Notes: generated by a model from the letters alone, not told the origin. Positions 1-7,485 are shown, numbered from the stretch's first letter. The stretch: 25,036 nucleotides of DNA from CAYVXE01 sp964455375 (GCA_964455375.1 CAYVXE010000062.1:1-25036), one strand, 5' to 3'. Made by a program: numbers and translations.

Positions 1-8
1 AATATAGA

Positions 9-1154
9 CTACTTCCTTCGAAACAGTTCTCTGGCGATGATCACCCGCTGAATCTGGCTGGTGCCTTCATAAATTTGAAAAATCTTGGCATCGCGCATCA
101 TTTTTTCAACCGGATACTCTGCAGAGTAACCGTAGCCACCGAACACCTGCACCGCATCTGTGGCCACTTTCATGGCCATATCTGCTGCAAATGCCTTTGC
201 ACTGGCCGCTTCGAACGTATTGCTTTGTCCCCGGTCTGTCTTCCAGGCAGATTTCCACACCAGCATCCGCCCTGCTTCGATATTCATGGCCATATCGGCA
301 ATCATAAAATTGACCGCCTGCAATTTTGCAATGGGCTTTCCAAATGCTTTCCGTTCTGCGGCATATTGAATTGAGTGCTCCATGGCTCCTCGTGCCAACC
401 CAACCGCTGCTGCAGCAACCACCGGACGGGAGTGGTCAAACGCGTGCATGGCAATTTTCCAGCCGTCGCCTTCATTGCCCAGGCGATTTGCTGCAGACAC
501 CTTGACGTCTTCAAACGTAATGCCGCGCGTATCTGAGGAACGCTGTCCCATTTTTTCTTCATGTTTTCCGATCTTTACCCCCTCAGAATCCGAGGGAACA
601 ACAAATGCGGTCATGCCGTTGTAACCGGCAGATGGGTCTGTGTAGGCCAAAAGAAAAAACCAACTTGCTTGTGCAGCATTGGTAATCCACATTTTTTGTC
701 CGTTAATAACGTAATCATCACCGACTTTTTTAGCAAGAGTTTTAATGCCTGCCACATCTGACCCTGCATCCGGTTCAGTCACCGCATAGGCGGAAAAAGA
801 AAACTCCTCTGCCATTTGTCCAAGATATTTTTTCTTTTGCTCCTCGCTCGCGGCCACAAGCAAGGGGCCTTCAGCGAGCATATTCGACATCATAGACGTT
901 CCAATTCCGGTACATCCAGCACCTAATTCCTCAGCAATAATGCAATCCTCAAGCACGCCTAAACCCGGACCGCCGTATGCTTCGGGAATTTGCACGTTCA
1001 TCAAGCCCAATTCCCAGGCCTTCTTAAAGACTTCGGTTGGGAACTCGGCCTTTTTGTCGTACTCCGCGGCGACCGGTTTGATTTCTTTCTCTGTAAACTC
1101 CCTGGCTAAATCCTGCAATCCTTTTTGTTCATCACTTAAACTAAAGTCAATCAT
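9..1154 (-). CDS. Acyl-CoA dehydrogenase, short/medium-chain type
   Basis: FAD-dependent alpha,beta-dehydrogenation of an acyl-CoA, the first step of beta-oxidation, passing electrons to electron-transfer flavoprotein in the cytoplasm. The 381 residues are full length for the family. Visible marks are the FAD/substrate motif TEPDAGSD, WITNA, the R-x-AFGKPIAKLQ stretch, and the C-terminal QIYEGTSQIQ, whose Glu (about residue 363) is the usual catalytic base of medium/short-chain enzymes. The ATG has a clear GAGGG ribosome binding site. It is the last visible gene of the catabolic cluster, just after the thiolase. Chain length cannot be told from sequence alone; a butyryl-CoA or medium-chain substrate is the family default. 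The stop codon lies near the window edge, so I cannot see whether the operon continues. Confidence 0.95.
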   Translation of the reverse strand: MIDFSLSDEQKGLQDLAREFTEKEIKPVAAEYDKKAEFPTEVFKKAWELGLMNVQIPEAYGGPGLGVLEDCIIAEELGAGCTGIGTSMMSNMLAEGPLLVAASEEQKKKYLGQMAEEFSFSAYAVTEPDAGSDVAGIKTLAKKVGDDYVINGQKMWITNAAQASWFFLLAYTDPSAGYNGMTAFVVPSDSEGVKIGKHEEKMGQRSSDTRGITFEDVKVSAANRLGNEGDGWKIAMHAFDHSRPVVAAAAVGLARGAMEHSIQYAAERKAFGKPIAKLQAVNFMIADMAMNIEAGRMLVWKSAWKTDRGQSNTFEAASAKAFAADMAMKVATDAVQVFGGYGYSAEYPVEKMMRDAKIFQIYEGTSQIQRVIIARELFRRK

Positions 1155-1172
1155 TTTTTTGCCCTCATTTTT

Positions 1173-2321
1173 TTAATCNNNNNNNNNNNNNNNNNNNNNN
1201 NNNNNNNNNNNNNNNNNNNNNNNNNNNNNNNNNNNNNNNNNNNNNNNNNNNNNNNNNNNNNNNNNNNNNNNNNNNNNNATGGCGCCGCCGTTTACGTTAA
1301 CTTTGCTCATATCAAAATCCAATTCCCTCTGACAGGCAAGGACCTGCACAGCAAATGCTTCATTTAATTCAATTAAATCAATGTCGCTCAAAGAAAGACC
1401 GTTTTTCTGCAACAATTTCCGGATGGCCGGTACCGGACCGACTCCCATGAAATTCGGATCGACACCGGCGACCGCATAATCGACAATGCGTGCTTCTGCT
1501 TTTAGGCCAAGTTCCCGTCCTTTGTTTTCAGAGTAAACTAAAAGTGAAGCCGCCCCGTCCGTGATTCCTGAAGCATTTCCAGCATGTACCGTACCGTTCT
1601 CACGAAATACCGGTTTCAATTTTGCAAGCCCTGCCAACGTGGTTTGTGGCCGCGGATGTTCATCTTTTTCAAATAATGTGACACGACCCTTTTTATCTGA
1701 AATTGGCACGCGGACAATTTCATTTTCAAATTTGTTTTGTCTTTGGGCGTCGGCACATCTCTTCTGAGACAGCAAGGAAAATTCATCCGATTCCTGTCTG
1801 GAAATTCCATATTTTTCAGCAAGGTTTTCAGCCGTATTCCCCATGACTTCTCCACATAGCGGGCAGTTGTACCCGTCCTGATACATGGCATCCACAAGGA
1901 CTTCGTTTCCTAAGCGGTATCCCCACCGGCCTTTCATGAGCAAATATGGAATGTTGCTCATGCTTTCAACACCACCAGCGAGGATGATGTCTGCATCGCC
2001 AAGGGCAATGGCCTGATAAGCGTTGATGATGGATTTAATTCCCGACCCGCACGCCTTGTTAACCGTAAACCCAGGCACAGAGACCGGGCAGCCGGTTTTA
2101 AATGCAATCTGTCGGGCAGGATTAGGGCCAACGCCTGCCTGACGAGCACAGCCGAAGATAACCTCATCGATGTCAGACGGTTGGATTTGTGCCCTTAACA
2201 CGGTTTCTTTGGCTGCAATGCTACCCAGTTCCGCGGCTGTGAAAGAACATAAACTCCCGCCGAATTTTCCAATTGGTGTTCTGGTTGAAGCCGTCAGAAA
2301 AATGTTTTGTTTTGATGGCAT
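1173..2321 (-). CDS. Thiolase (acetyl-CoA acyltransferase), C-terminus lost in an assembly gap
   Basis: Thiolytic cleavage of 3-ketoacyl-CoA, or the reverse condensation of two acetyl-CoA. Residues 1-347 are readable. The nucleophilic Cys is C91 in NKACGSGIKS, followed by GGVESMS and the ELNEAFA and NVNGGA motifs. The 100-N gap begins right after NGGA. It therefore hides the GHP motif (catalytic His) and the C-terminal CxGGG motif (second catalytic Cys); by comparison with family members about 45-50 codons are missing. The Asp codon and stop on the far side of the gap are in frame only if the true gap length is congruent with 100 modulo 3, so the 3' boundary is provisional. The covering-loop region carries an unusual CPLC (C153, C156). 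The ATG lies 9 bases after the preceding hydratase stop, which suggests one operon. Substrate specificity is unknown. Confidence 0.9.
   Translation of the reverse strand: MPSKQNIFLTASTRTPIGKFGGSLCSFTAAELGSIAAKETVLRAQIQPSDIDEVIFGCARQAGVGPNPARQIAFKTGCPVSVPGFTVNKACGSGIKSIINAYQAIALGDADIILAGGVESMSNIPYLLMKGRWGYRLGNEVLVDAMYQDGYNCPLCGEVMGNTAENLAEKYGISRQESDEFSLLSQKRCADAQRQNKFENEIVRVPISDKKGRVTLFEKDEHPRPQTTLAGLAKLKPVFRENGTVHAGNASGITDGAASLLVYSENKGRELGLKAEARIVDYAVAGVDPNFMGVGPVPAIRKLLQKNGLSLSDIDLIELNEAFAVQVLACQRELDFDMSKVNVNGGAXXXXXXXXXXXXXXXXXXXXXXXXXXXXXXXXXXD
1179..1278. other. Assembly gap (100 N) in the 3' end of the thiolase gene
   Basis: Exactly 100 N, the conventional placeholder for a gap of unknown length. 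The protein context suggests about 140-150 bases are really missing here, encoding the thiolase C-terminus. Confidence 0.95.
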
Positions 2322-2330
2322 AAAAGCAAG

Positions 2331-3128
2331 CTATTTTCCGTGAAATTTTGGCCTGCGTTTTTCACGAAACGCCTGTATTCCTTCCTTGTGATCATCGGTT
2401 TTGATTAAAATACTCTGTGCCAGACTTTCCAGTGTCCGGCCTGTGGTCATATCTACATTCACGCAATTCCACAAGATGCGTTTAACCAGACCTAACGCAA
2501 TGGGTGCACGCGTCAGCAGGTGTTTTGCCATTTTCATGGCTTCTGCGAGCAACTGCTCGTGCTCCACAACCCGGTTCACCAAACCAAAATCTTTTGCATC
2601 TTCAGCCGAATACATATCTCCGGTAAAAATCAATTCTTTTGCTTTGCCGTAACCGATAAGCTTCACCAGCCTGGAACATCCGCCGGCTCCCGGAATGAGT
2701 CCGATCAGGTTCTCACGGAAACCTAATTTTGCCTGCGTGGATGCTATCCGAATATCACAGGAAAGGGTTATTTGCAAACCGGCGCCGGTACAGGGGCCAT
2801 TGATAGCAGCGATGACCGGCTTTTCCAATACTTCAAGATCGTCAAAAAAACTGGTAAATTCCTGGGTGTCACGGCGAAAGTCCTGCGTGAGCCAGTCTTG
2901 ATCAAGGAAATCGATATCGCCACCGGCAGAAAACGCCCGTCCCGCCCCGGTAAAAATAATGACTTTGATTTTCGGATTATTTTTCAACTCAAATGCAAGC
3001 CTGATAAATTCCGACCGCATTTGATCGTTCATGGCATTGAGCTTTTCCGGCCGGTTAAAGGTCACCAATAAAATACCGTCTTCGCTCAGGTCGCAAAGTA
3101 GTGTTTTGTAGTTAAGATCCGGCATCAT
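2331..3128 (-). CDS. Enoyl-CoA hydratase/isomerase (crotonase) family protein with one catalytic Glu replaced
   Basis: A crotonase-fold protein of 265 residues, the usual length. The oxyanion-hole segments are present: AFSAGGDIDFL (about 65-75) and GPCTGAGLQITLSCD (about 111-125). In ordinary hydratases the second segment reads GGG-x-E and supplies one of two catalytic glutamates; here that position is Gln119. The second Glu is kept (E139 in FRENLIGLIPG). Hydratase activity is therefore uncertain, and an isomerase, a hydrolase or another crotonase-type reaction is possible. The start codon overlaps the stop of the upstream aldehyde dehydrogenase by four bases (ATGA), so the two are probably translationally coupled. 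A second ATG directly follows the first. The family is certain; the exact reaction is not. Confidence 0.88.
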   Translation of the reverse strand: MMPDLNYKTLLCDLSEDGILLVTFNRPEKLNAMNDQMRSEFIRLAFELKNNPKIKVIIFTGAGRAFSAGGDIDFLDQDWLTQDFRRDTQEFTSFFDDLEVLEKPVIAAINGPCTGAGLQITLSCDIRIASTQAKLGFRENLIGLIPGAGGCSRLVKLIGYGKAKELIFTGDMYSAEDAKDFGLVNRVVEHEQLLAEAMKMAKHLLTRAPIALGLVKRILWNCVNVDMTTGRTLESLAQSILIKTDDHKEGIQAFREKRRPKFHGK

Positions 3129-3871
3129 TCAACCATGTCGTTCTTTGCAAAAACAACGGATTTTGTCTCCATATAGTAGTCGATGGCTTCGGAACCGTGC
3201 TCTTTGCCGATGCCGCTTTGCTTGACGCCGCCGAATGGTAATTCATCAAAAATAATCTGCGCAGAATTCACCCACGTGTAACCGGCCTCTAAAAGCTCAG
3301 CAGCTTTGTGCGCCCGGTCAACGTTCTGTGTCCAAATCGAGGAACCGAGACCATAAATATGGTCATTGGCCTTTTCAAGCGCTTCATCCAGGTTCTTCAC
3401 CCGCATAAGTGGTAAGGCAGGACCAAAGACCTCTTCCCGCACCATCTTTGAAGAATCATCTACACGGTCTAAAATCGTGGGTAAATAGTAATTTCCTTCC
3501 TGCAAGGTATCTTCGTGAGGACGTTTTCCACCGGCCAAAATCCGTGCCCCTTTGTCAACGGCATCCTGTACCTGAGTTTCGACTTCTGTTCTTTGCACGT
3601 CGGTGTGCAACGGACCGATGAGTGTNNNNNNNNNNNNNNNNNNNNNNNNNNNNNNNNNNNNNNNNNNNNNNNNNNNNNNNNNNNNNNNNNNNNNNNNNNN
3701 NNNNNNNNNNNNNNNNNNNNNNNNNTCTGCAGCATCGACGGCCGACTTGACATCGTCCCGATCTCCCTCAGGAGCCGTGTCGACGACTTCGCCGGTTGCC
3801 GGATTCAGTACCTCCGTGGTTTTACCGGATATGGAATCAACGTACTCGCCACCGATAAACATTTTTGCCAT
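3125..3871 (-). CDS. NAD(P)-dependent aldehyde dehydrogenase, centre lost in an assembly gap
   Basis: A close paralogue of the next aldehyde dehydrogenase upstream. The first 48 residues (MAKMFIGGEY onward) and the last 166 (from TLIGPLHTDV, including EEVFGPALPLMRV and the C-terminal LPFGGVKQSGIG) are readable. The 100-N gap replaces the NAD-binding domain and both catalytic residues. Aligned by eye to its 486-residue neighbour, about 275 residues (some 825 bases) are missing, so the true gap is much longer than drawn. The frame is kept across the 100 N only by chance. The ATG is preceded by AGGAAGGG and lies 16 bases after the upstream stop; its own stop overlaps the next start. It should oxidise an aldehyde to a carboxylic acid, but activity cannot be judged without the missing centre. 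Confidence 0.88.
   Translation of the reverse strand: MAKMFIGGEYVDSISGKTTEVLNPATGEVVDTAPEGDRDDVKSAVDAAXXXXXXXXXXXXXXXXXXXXXXXXXXXXXXXXXXTLIGPLHTDVQRTEVETQVQDAVDKGARILAGGKRPHEDTLQEGNYYLPTILDRVDDSSKMVREEVFGPALPLMRVKNLDEALEKANDHIYGLGSSIWTQNVDRAHKAAELLEAGYTWVNSAQIIFDELPFGGVKQSGIGKEHGSEAIDYYMETKSVVFAKNDMVE
3626..3725. other. Assembly gap (100 N) inside an aldehyde dehydrogenase gene
   Basis: A 100-N placeholder. Comparison with the intact neighbouring paralogue implies that about 825 bases are missing, including the whole catalytic centre. Two adjacent similar genes could explain why assembly failed here. Confidence 0.95.
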
Positions 3872-3887
3872 AGTTGAGAATCCCTTC

Positions 3888-5348
3888 CTATTCTAGGCCG
3901 CCAAAGACGACGCTTTTGGGTTCGAGGTAATATTCCAGCGCTTCAGGGCCATGTTCGTGGCCAATGCCGGAAGCCTTCACGCCGCCGAATGGCATTTCAT
4001 CATAACCGAAGTGCAGTTGGTTAATCCAAACCATTCCGGACTGAATGTCTCTAACCGCCCGATTGGCATATTTCATGTTATTGGTCCAGATGGATGCGCC
4101 CAGGCCCCATTTACTGTTATTGGCTTTTGAAATAGCTTCATCCAGGTCAGATACTTTAAAGACGGGTAAAACCGGTCCGAAAACTTCTTCTGTGGCGAGT
4201 TTCGAGTTCTCCGGCACGTTTTCCACCACCGCCGGTTCAAAGAAGTGACCTTTTTGATTTTCTGCATTGTCTGGTCTTTTTCCACCTATCAGCACCTTTG
4301 CACCCTTTGACACTGCGTCTTTAAGTTGTGCTTCAACTTCTTCAATTTGAAAAGCAGAATGCAGAGGTCCCATGCGAATTCGCGGTTTTTCAGCTTTCAC
4401 CATTCCGTCGCCCGGTTCGTAGCGACTGACTTTTGCAACCAGTTTTTCCATAAATTCATCGTACACGTCTTCAAAAAGGTACAGGCGTTTAACGGCCAGA
4501 CACGCCTGACCCGCATTCCAGAAGCGTCCAATCATTGCGCCGCTAACCGCTTTGGAAACATCAGCATCGGCACAGACAATCATTGGGTCTGACCCACCGA
4601 GTTCCAGGGTAATGCGCTTAAAATCGGTTCCGGCCTGTTGCATGACCTGTTTACCGGTCTCAGAACTGCCGGTTAAAGCGACCCTGCGAACATCCGGATG
4701 CTTAATCAACGCCTGACCGACTTTGCTACCGGAACCGGTGACGCAGTTGAGGACGCCTGCCGGGATGCCGGCTTCGTTTAAAATGCCGATTATTTTTAAT
4801 GTGGTGAGCGGCGTAGATGAAGCGGGTTTAATGATGATCGGGCAACCGGCAATGAGAGCCGGACCGACTTTTGTACCCATCAGCGTAATCGGGAAATTCC
4901 AGGGAACAATGCCAACCGAAATGCCAACCGGCTGTTTCATGATCATGCCGTAGCAGTTGGGGTTCATGGATGGCGGCAGCGGTACCTGGATGCCGCGAAC
5001 CTTGCCGGCCATCCCCACATAAAACTCCATCCCGTGCAGAAAGTGGGTCAATTCTCCCATGGATTCCATGAATGGCTTCCCCTGCTCTTTTGTCAGCAAA
5101 GCAGCTAATTCTTTCGTTTGTTCTTTGACGGCTAAAATACCTTTATGAAGTAACTGCGCTCTTTGATCTGCCGGGGTTGCAGCCCAGTCACTAGAAGCGG
5201 ACTTTGCGGAACTCACCGCTGCTTCTGCATCTGCTGCATCTCCGGACGGTGCAGAATCGACAACCTCTCCATTGGCCGGATTGATCACGTCATATTTTTG
5301 TCCGCTCAGGGCATCCACCCATTCACCATTTATATACATTTGTGCCAT
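3888..5348 (-). CDS. NAD(P)-dependent aldehyde dehydrogenase
   Basis: Oxidises an aldehyde to the acid with NAD(P)+. At 486 residues it is full length for the superfamily. Catalytic elements are all present: PWNFP with N151, the cofactor Lys K174 in IIIKPAS, the general base E249 in LELGGSDP, and the nucleophile C283 in NAGQACLAVKR. The C-terminal EEVFGPVLPV and MPFGGVKASGIG are standard. The ATG has an ideal AAGGAG seven bases upstream. It is the first gene after a 247-base spacer and the second aldehyde dehydrogenase follows 16 bases later, so the pair probably arose by duplication. The general sequence type resembles succinate-semialdehyde and other broad NAD-linked aldehyde dehydrogenases. 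The substrate cannot be assigned; an aldehyde feeding the neighbouring acyl-CoA enzymes is an inference from context. Confidence 0.95.
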   Translation of the reverse strand: MAQMYINGEWVDALSGQKYDVINPANGEVVDSAPSGDAADAEAAVSSAKSASSDWAATPADQRAQLLHKGILAVKEQTKELAALLTKEQGKPFMESMGELTHFLHGMEFYVGMAGKVRGIQVPLPPSMNPNCYGMIMKQPVGISVGIVPWNFPITLMGTKVGPALIAGCPIIIKPASSTPLTTLKIIGILNEAGIPAGVLNCVTGSGSKVGQALIKHPDVRRVALTGSSETGKQVMQQAGTDFKRITLELGGSDPMIVCADADVSKAVSGAMIGRFWNAGQACLAVKRLYLFEDVYDEFMEKLVAKVSRYEPGDGMVKAEKPRIRMGPLHSAFQIEEVEAQLKDAVSKGAKVLIGGKRPDNAENQKGHFFEPAVVENVPENSKLATEEVFGPVLPVFKVSDLDEAISKANNSKWGLGASIWTNNMKYANRAVRDIQSGMVWINQLHFGYDEMPFGGVKASGIGHEHGPEALEYYLEPKSVVFGGLE

Positions 5349-5411
5349 TCATTTTCTCCTTTGGCTTAAAAGTTGTTTTCAAATTAAAATATCATTAAAA
5401 CTATTTAGTGT

Positions 5412-5430
5412 CTGAACGAAAGCTGTTCAG
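5412..5430. promoter_or_regulatory. Short inverted repeat upstream of the aldehyde dehydrogenase operon
   Basis: CTGAAC (5412-5417) and GTTCAG (5425-5430) form a perfect 6-bp inverted repeat around a 7-base spacer, about 65 bases upstream of the aldehyde dehydrogenase start codon. The position would suit a repressor operator for the catabolic genes or a small RNA hairpin. No U-run follows on either strand, so a simple terminator is unlikely. No regulator gene is present nearby. Confidence 0.3.
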
Positions 5431-5464
5431 GTACTTCCCCAAGAGTCCAATGTCGACTCATACG

Positions 5465-5490
5465 CTTCATGCTGAGCGAAGTCGAAGCAT
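5465..5490 (+). repeat. REP-like hairpin repeat, copy 1
   Basis: The unit has a loop of the form GAGCGAAGTCGA flanked by paired ends ATGCT/AGCAT. A second copy lies in inverted orientation at 5513-5538 and a third at 23433-23462. The core is shared but the paired ends differ between copies, as in REP-type intergenic repeats. From memory, similar CTGAGCGAAGTCGAAG-like repeats occur between genes in several Bacteroidota-related and other genomes. This copy is noncoding and sits between the hydratase and aldehyde dehydrogenase genes. Confidence 0.6.
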
Positions 5491-5512
5491 TTTGATTTTA
5501 CAGCACTTATAT

Positions 5513-5538
5513 CACCTTTCGACTGCGCTCAAGGTGAA
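5513..5538 (-). repeat. REP-like hairpin repeat, copy 2 (inverted relative to copy 1)
   Basis: Read on the minus strand, the core is TGAGCGCAGTCGAA within paired ends CACCTT/AAGGTG. Copies 1 and 2 face each other and together form a larger imperfect palindrome (5465-5538) with about 19 of 23 matched positions between the arms. On RNA this could fold either as two small hairpins or as one long one. Confidence 0.6.
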
Positions 5539-5595
5539 GGAGGACGCTTTTGGGACAGTCCCGTATTATCATCAAATTGAGTTCTCACTCAAGCA

Positions 5596-6384
5596 TTATT
5601 TACCTTCAAAGTTTGCGGCGCGTTTTTCGAGAAAAGCTTTCAGACCTTCCGCAGAATCAGCGCTTTCGAATCCACGTTGCAAAAGTTCTCTTTCCAGTGC
5701 AAGGCCGTCCGGCAAGGACATTTCCAGACCGGATTTTACCGCACGTTTGATAAGTCCAACAGAGAGGCTTGCTTTTTTCGGCGGGACAAAATTCCCTGCA
5801 AATTCCATCACGCTATCCCAGTACCCTTCTTCTTCAAACAGATGATTAACCAGCCCGTATTCCAGCGCCTGCTCCATTGAGATAGCTGCGCCGGTGGCCA
5901 TGAGTTCCATTGCTTTTGCAGCGCCGATTAAACGGCTTAACCTCTGAGTTCCACCCATTCCCGGTAAAACGCCTAAATTAACTTCCGGCAAACCGATTTT
6001 ACCCTTTCCTGCTTTGGCAATGCGCATGTCGCAAGCTAAGCTGATTTCGCATCCACCACCCATGGCATGCCCGTTAATCGCTGCAATGACCAATTTTGGT
6101 GTGTTCTCTATTCGTAAAAGAGTTTCATTGCCGTGCAGACCGAAATTGTACAGATAAGCAGGGCTGTTTGACTGCAACATGGAAATGTCCGCACCCCCGG
6201 AAAAGAATTTCTCACCTTTACCGGTAATGACAATCACGTGTACAGATTCATCGAAGCGGGCTTTAAGAATACAAGCATCCAATGCCGCCATCATTTCATG
6301 ATTATAACTATTAGCAGGAGGATTATTCAATTCCAGAATAGCTATTTTATTTTCCACCCGATAATCCACAAGACTTTCCGACAT
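5596..6384 (-). CDS. Enoyl-CoA hydratase/isomerase family protein
   Basis: Probable syn-hydration of a 2-enoyl-CoA to 3-hydroxyacyl-CoA. The 262 residues match the family. Both oxyanion-hole segments are present (FFSGGADISML, about 60-70, and GHAMGGGCEISLACD, about 105-119), and both catalytic glutamates are kept: E113 in GGGCE and E134 in GLPEVNLG. The ending (FLEKRAANFEGK) is typical of bacterial crotonases. The ATG has an excellent AAAAGGAG upstream. It lies 192 bases after sufU and 247 bases before the aldehyde dehydrogenases, so it may be a separate unit or the first gene of the catabolic cluster. It differs from the second crotonase at 2331-3128, which lacks the first Glu, so the two probably have different jobs. 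Confidence 0.93.
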   Translation of the reverse strand: MSESLVDYRVENKIAILELNNPPANSYNHEMMAALDACILKARFDESVHVIVITGKGEKFFSGGADISMLQSNSPAYLYNFGLHGNETLLRIENTPKLVIAAINGHAMGGGCEISLACDMRIAKAGKGKIGLPEVNLGVLPGMGGTQRLSRLIGAAKAMELMATGAAISMEQALEYGLVNHLFEEEGYWDSVMEFAGNFVPPKKASLSVGLIKRAVKSGLEMSLPDGLALERELLQRGFESADSAEGLKAFLEKRAANFEGK

Positions 6385-6509
6385 AAAAAACTCCTTTTCC
6401 TTTTATATTTTGATTAAAAAACTGACTGACAATGATAAATGAAAAACATTTTTTTTTGGAGATACCGGTGAGTCATTCTATGACTGTGTGAATGATTTCA
6501 GAATAGTTC

Positions 6510-6538
6510 AATTTAAAGAATTGCGAATGAAAATTCAA
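6510..6538 (-). promoter_or_regulatory. Possible sigma70-type promoter upstream of the enoyl-CoA hydratase gene
   Basis: On the minus strand, TTGAAT (-35, 6533-6538) and TAAATT (-10, 6510-6515) are separated by 17 bases. They lie in the 192-base AT-rich spacer between sufU and the hydratase, about 125 bases before its start codon. The match is fair, but AT-rich DNA gives such matches by chance. Confidence 0.35.
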
Positions 6539-6576
6539 GAGATTTCCTCAATTTAAAAAACACATTCAGAACAATT

Positions 6577-6993
6577 TTATTTAAAGCAATCCATGAGCGC
6601 ATCCCAGGGCAAAAGAACGCATTTTATGCGAATGGGATATTTTTTTATCACACCAAAAGCTTTTAATAAATCCAATTCCCCGGGATTCTCGGGGAATCCC
6701 ATTTTCAGGTAAGATTCAAATAAATGAAAAAGTTCCCTGGCATCTTTAACAGGTTTGAATTTTATGATTTCTGTCATCAGGGACGCAGATGCAAGACAAA
6801 TTGCGCAGCCTTCGCCGGTAAACTTCACATCCCTTAAAATGGAATTCTGCTCGTTCACATACAATGCTATCTTATCACCGCAAACAGGATTTTCCGCCGT
6901 GGCAAAGTGAGTTGGATTAATAATTCGACCAAAGTTTAAGGGAGTTTTTGAGTGCTGCAGAATGGTTTGATTATATAAAATTTCAGATGTCAC
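6577..6993 (-). CDS. sufU: SufU-type Fe-S cluster assembly / sulfur-transfer protein
   Basis: A NifU-N/IscU-fold protein that in Firmicutes takes persulfide sulfur from SufS and helps SufBCD build clusters. From the GTG at 6993 it has 138 residues and keeps the SufU metal site, NPVCGD (C38, D40), GEGCAI (C63) and IRIKCVLLPW (C125). Spacing matches Bacillus SufU (C41, D43, C66, C128) offset by three, including the SufU-type insertion before the last Cys. An extra Cys (C66) replaces the Ser common in this motif. The frame stays open to an ATG at 7107, but the extra 38 residues look unlike any SufU N-terminus. I prefer the GTG because family members begin just before this ELYNQ-like helix, though no good ribosome binding site is visible there. 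It is the last gene of the suf operon, 144 bases after the DUF59 gene. Confidence 0.87.
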   Translation of the reverse strand: MTSEILYNQTILQHSKTPLNFGRIINPTHFATAENPVCGDKIALYVNEQNSILRDVKFTGEGCAICLASASLMTEIIKFKPVKDARELFHLFESYLKMGFPENPGELDLLKAFGVIKKYPIRIKCVLLPWDALMDCFK

Positions 6994-7137
6994 GAATTTT
7001 TTTAACAAACGGCAAGATGGTTTAAATGAACGGAAAATAATTAAATGAACAAAACACCGAGAATCACTGAACAAACTGAACTGTCTCAAATAGACTACAC
7101 CACACATCCTAATACTGTGTAATTGGATGATTTATAA

Positions 7138-7485
7138 TTACATCATGCCCAATTCATACCTGGCGACATCACTCATGAGGTCCGGCGACCAGGGTGGTTC
7201 CCAAACGAGTTCAACAATGACATTACCTATTCCCGGAATTCCTTTTACTTTCTGCTCTACCTCTCCGGGGAGGATACCTGCTACCGGGCATGCAGGAGAG
7301 GTCAATGTCATTTTAATATCAACATTATTTTTCTCATCGATGATAATATCGTAAATCAGACCGAGTTCATAGATATTCACGGGAATTTCGGGATCATAGC
7401 ATGACTGCAATATCTCAACAACCCTGTGATACAGTCCGGAGTGGCCATTTGTATTTTCCACAGAGATTTCTTTTTCGTTTTCCAT
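7138..7485 (-). CDS. SufT-like DUF59/MIP18-family Fe-S assembly factor
   Basis: Small cytoplasmic protein of the DUF59 family (PaaD, SufT, MIP18), implicated in Fe-S cluster maturation or carriage. The 115 residues contain the family signatures DPEIPVNIYELGLIYDI (31-47), TLTSPACPVAG with Cys66, PGEVE, and WEPPWSPDLMSD near the C-terminus. The first 18 residues are a variable extension. It begins 14 bases after the sufS stop and precedes sufU, a common place for sufT-like genes in bacterial suf operons, which supports the SUF role over phenylacetate degradation. The ribosome binding site is weak, so coupling to sufS translation is likely. Confidence 0.9.
   Translation of the reverse strand: MENEKEISVENTNGHSGLYHRVVEILQSCYDPEIPVNIYELGLIYDIIIDEKNNVDIKMTLTSPACPVAGILPGEVEQKVKGIPGIGNVIVELVWEPPWSPDLMSDVARYELGMM

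Noticed and set aside
5408..5845. 145-codon plus-strand frame
   Set aside because: It starts inside the REP-like repeats and then runs antisense through the 3' end of the hydratase gene; no ribosome binding site and no recognisable domain.
6464..6500. Possible terminator in the spacer after sufU
   Set aside because: The stem TCATTC/GAATGA is short with an 11-base loop and no U-run on the minus strand.
6994..7107. 38-residue N-terminal extension of SufU
   Set aside because: It is unlike any SufU start and is probably an accidentally open frame; the GTG at 6993 fits the family.
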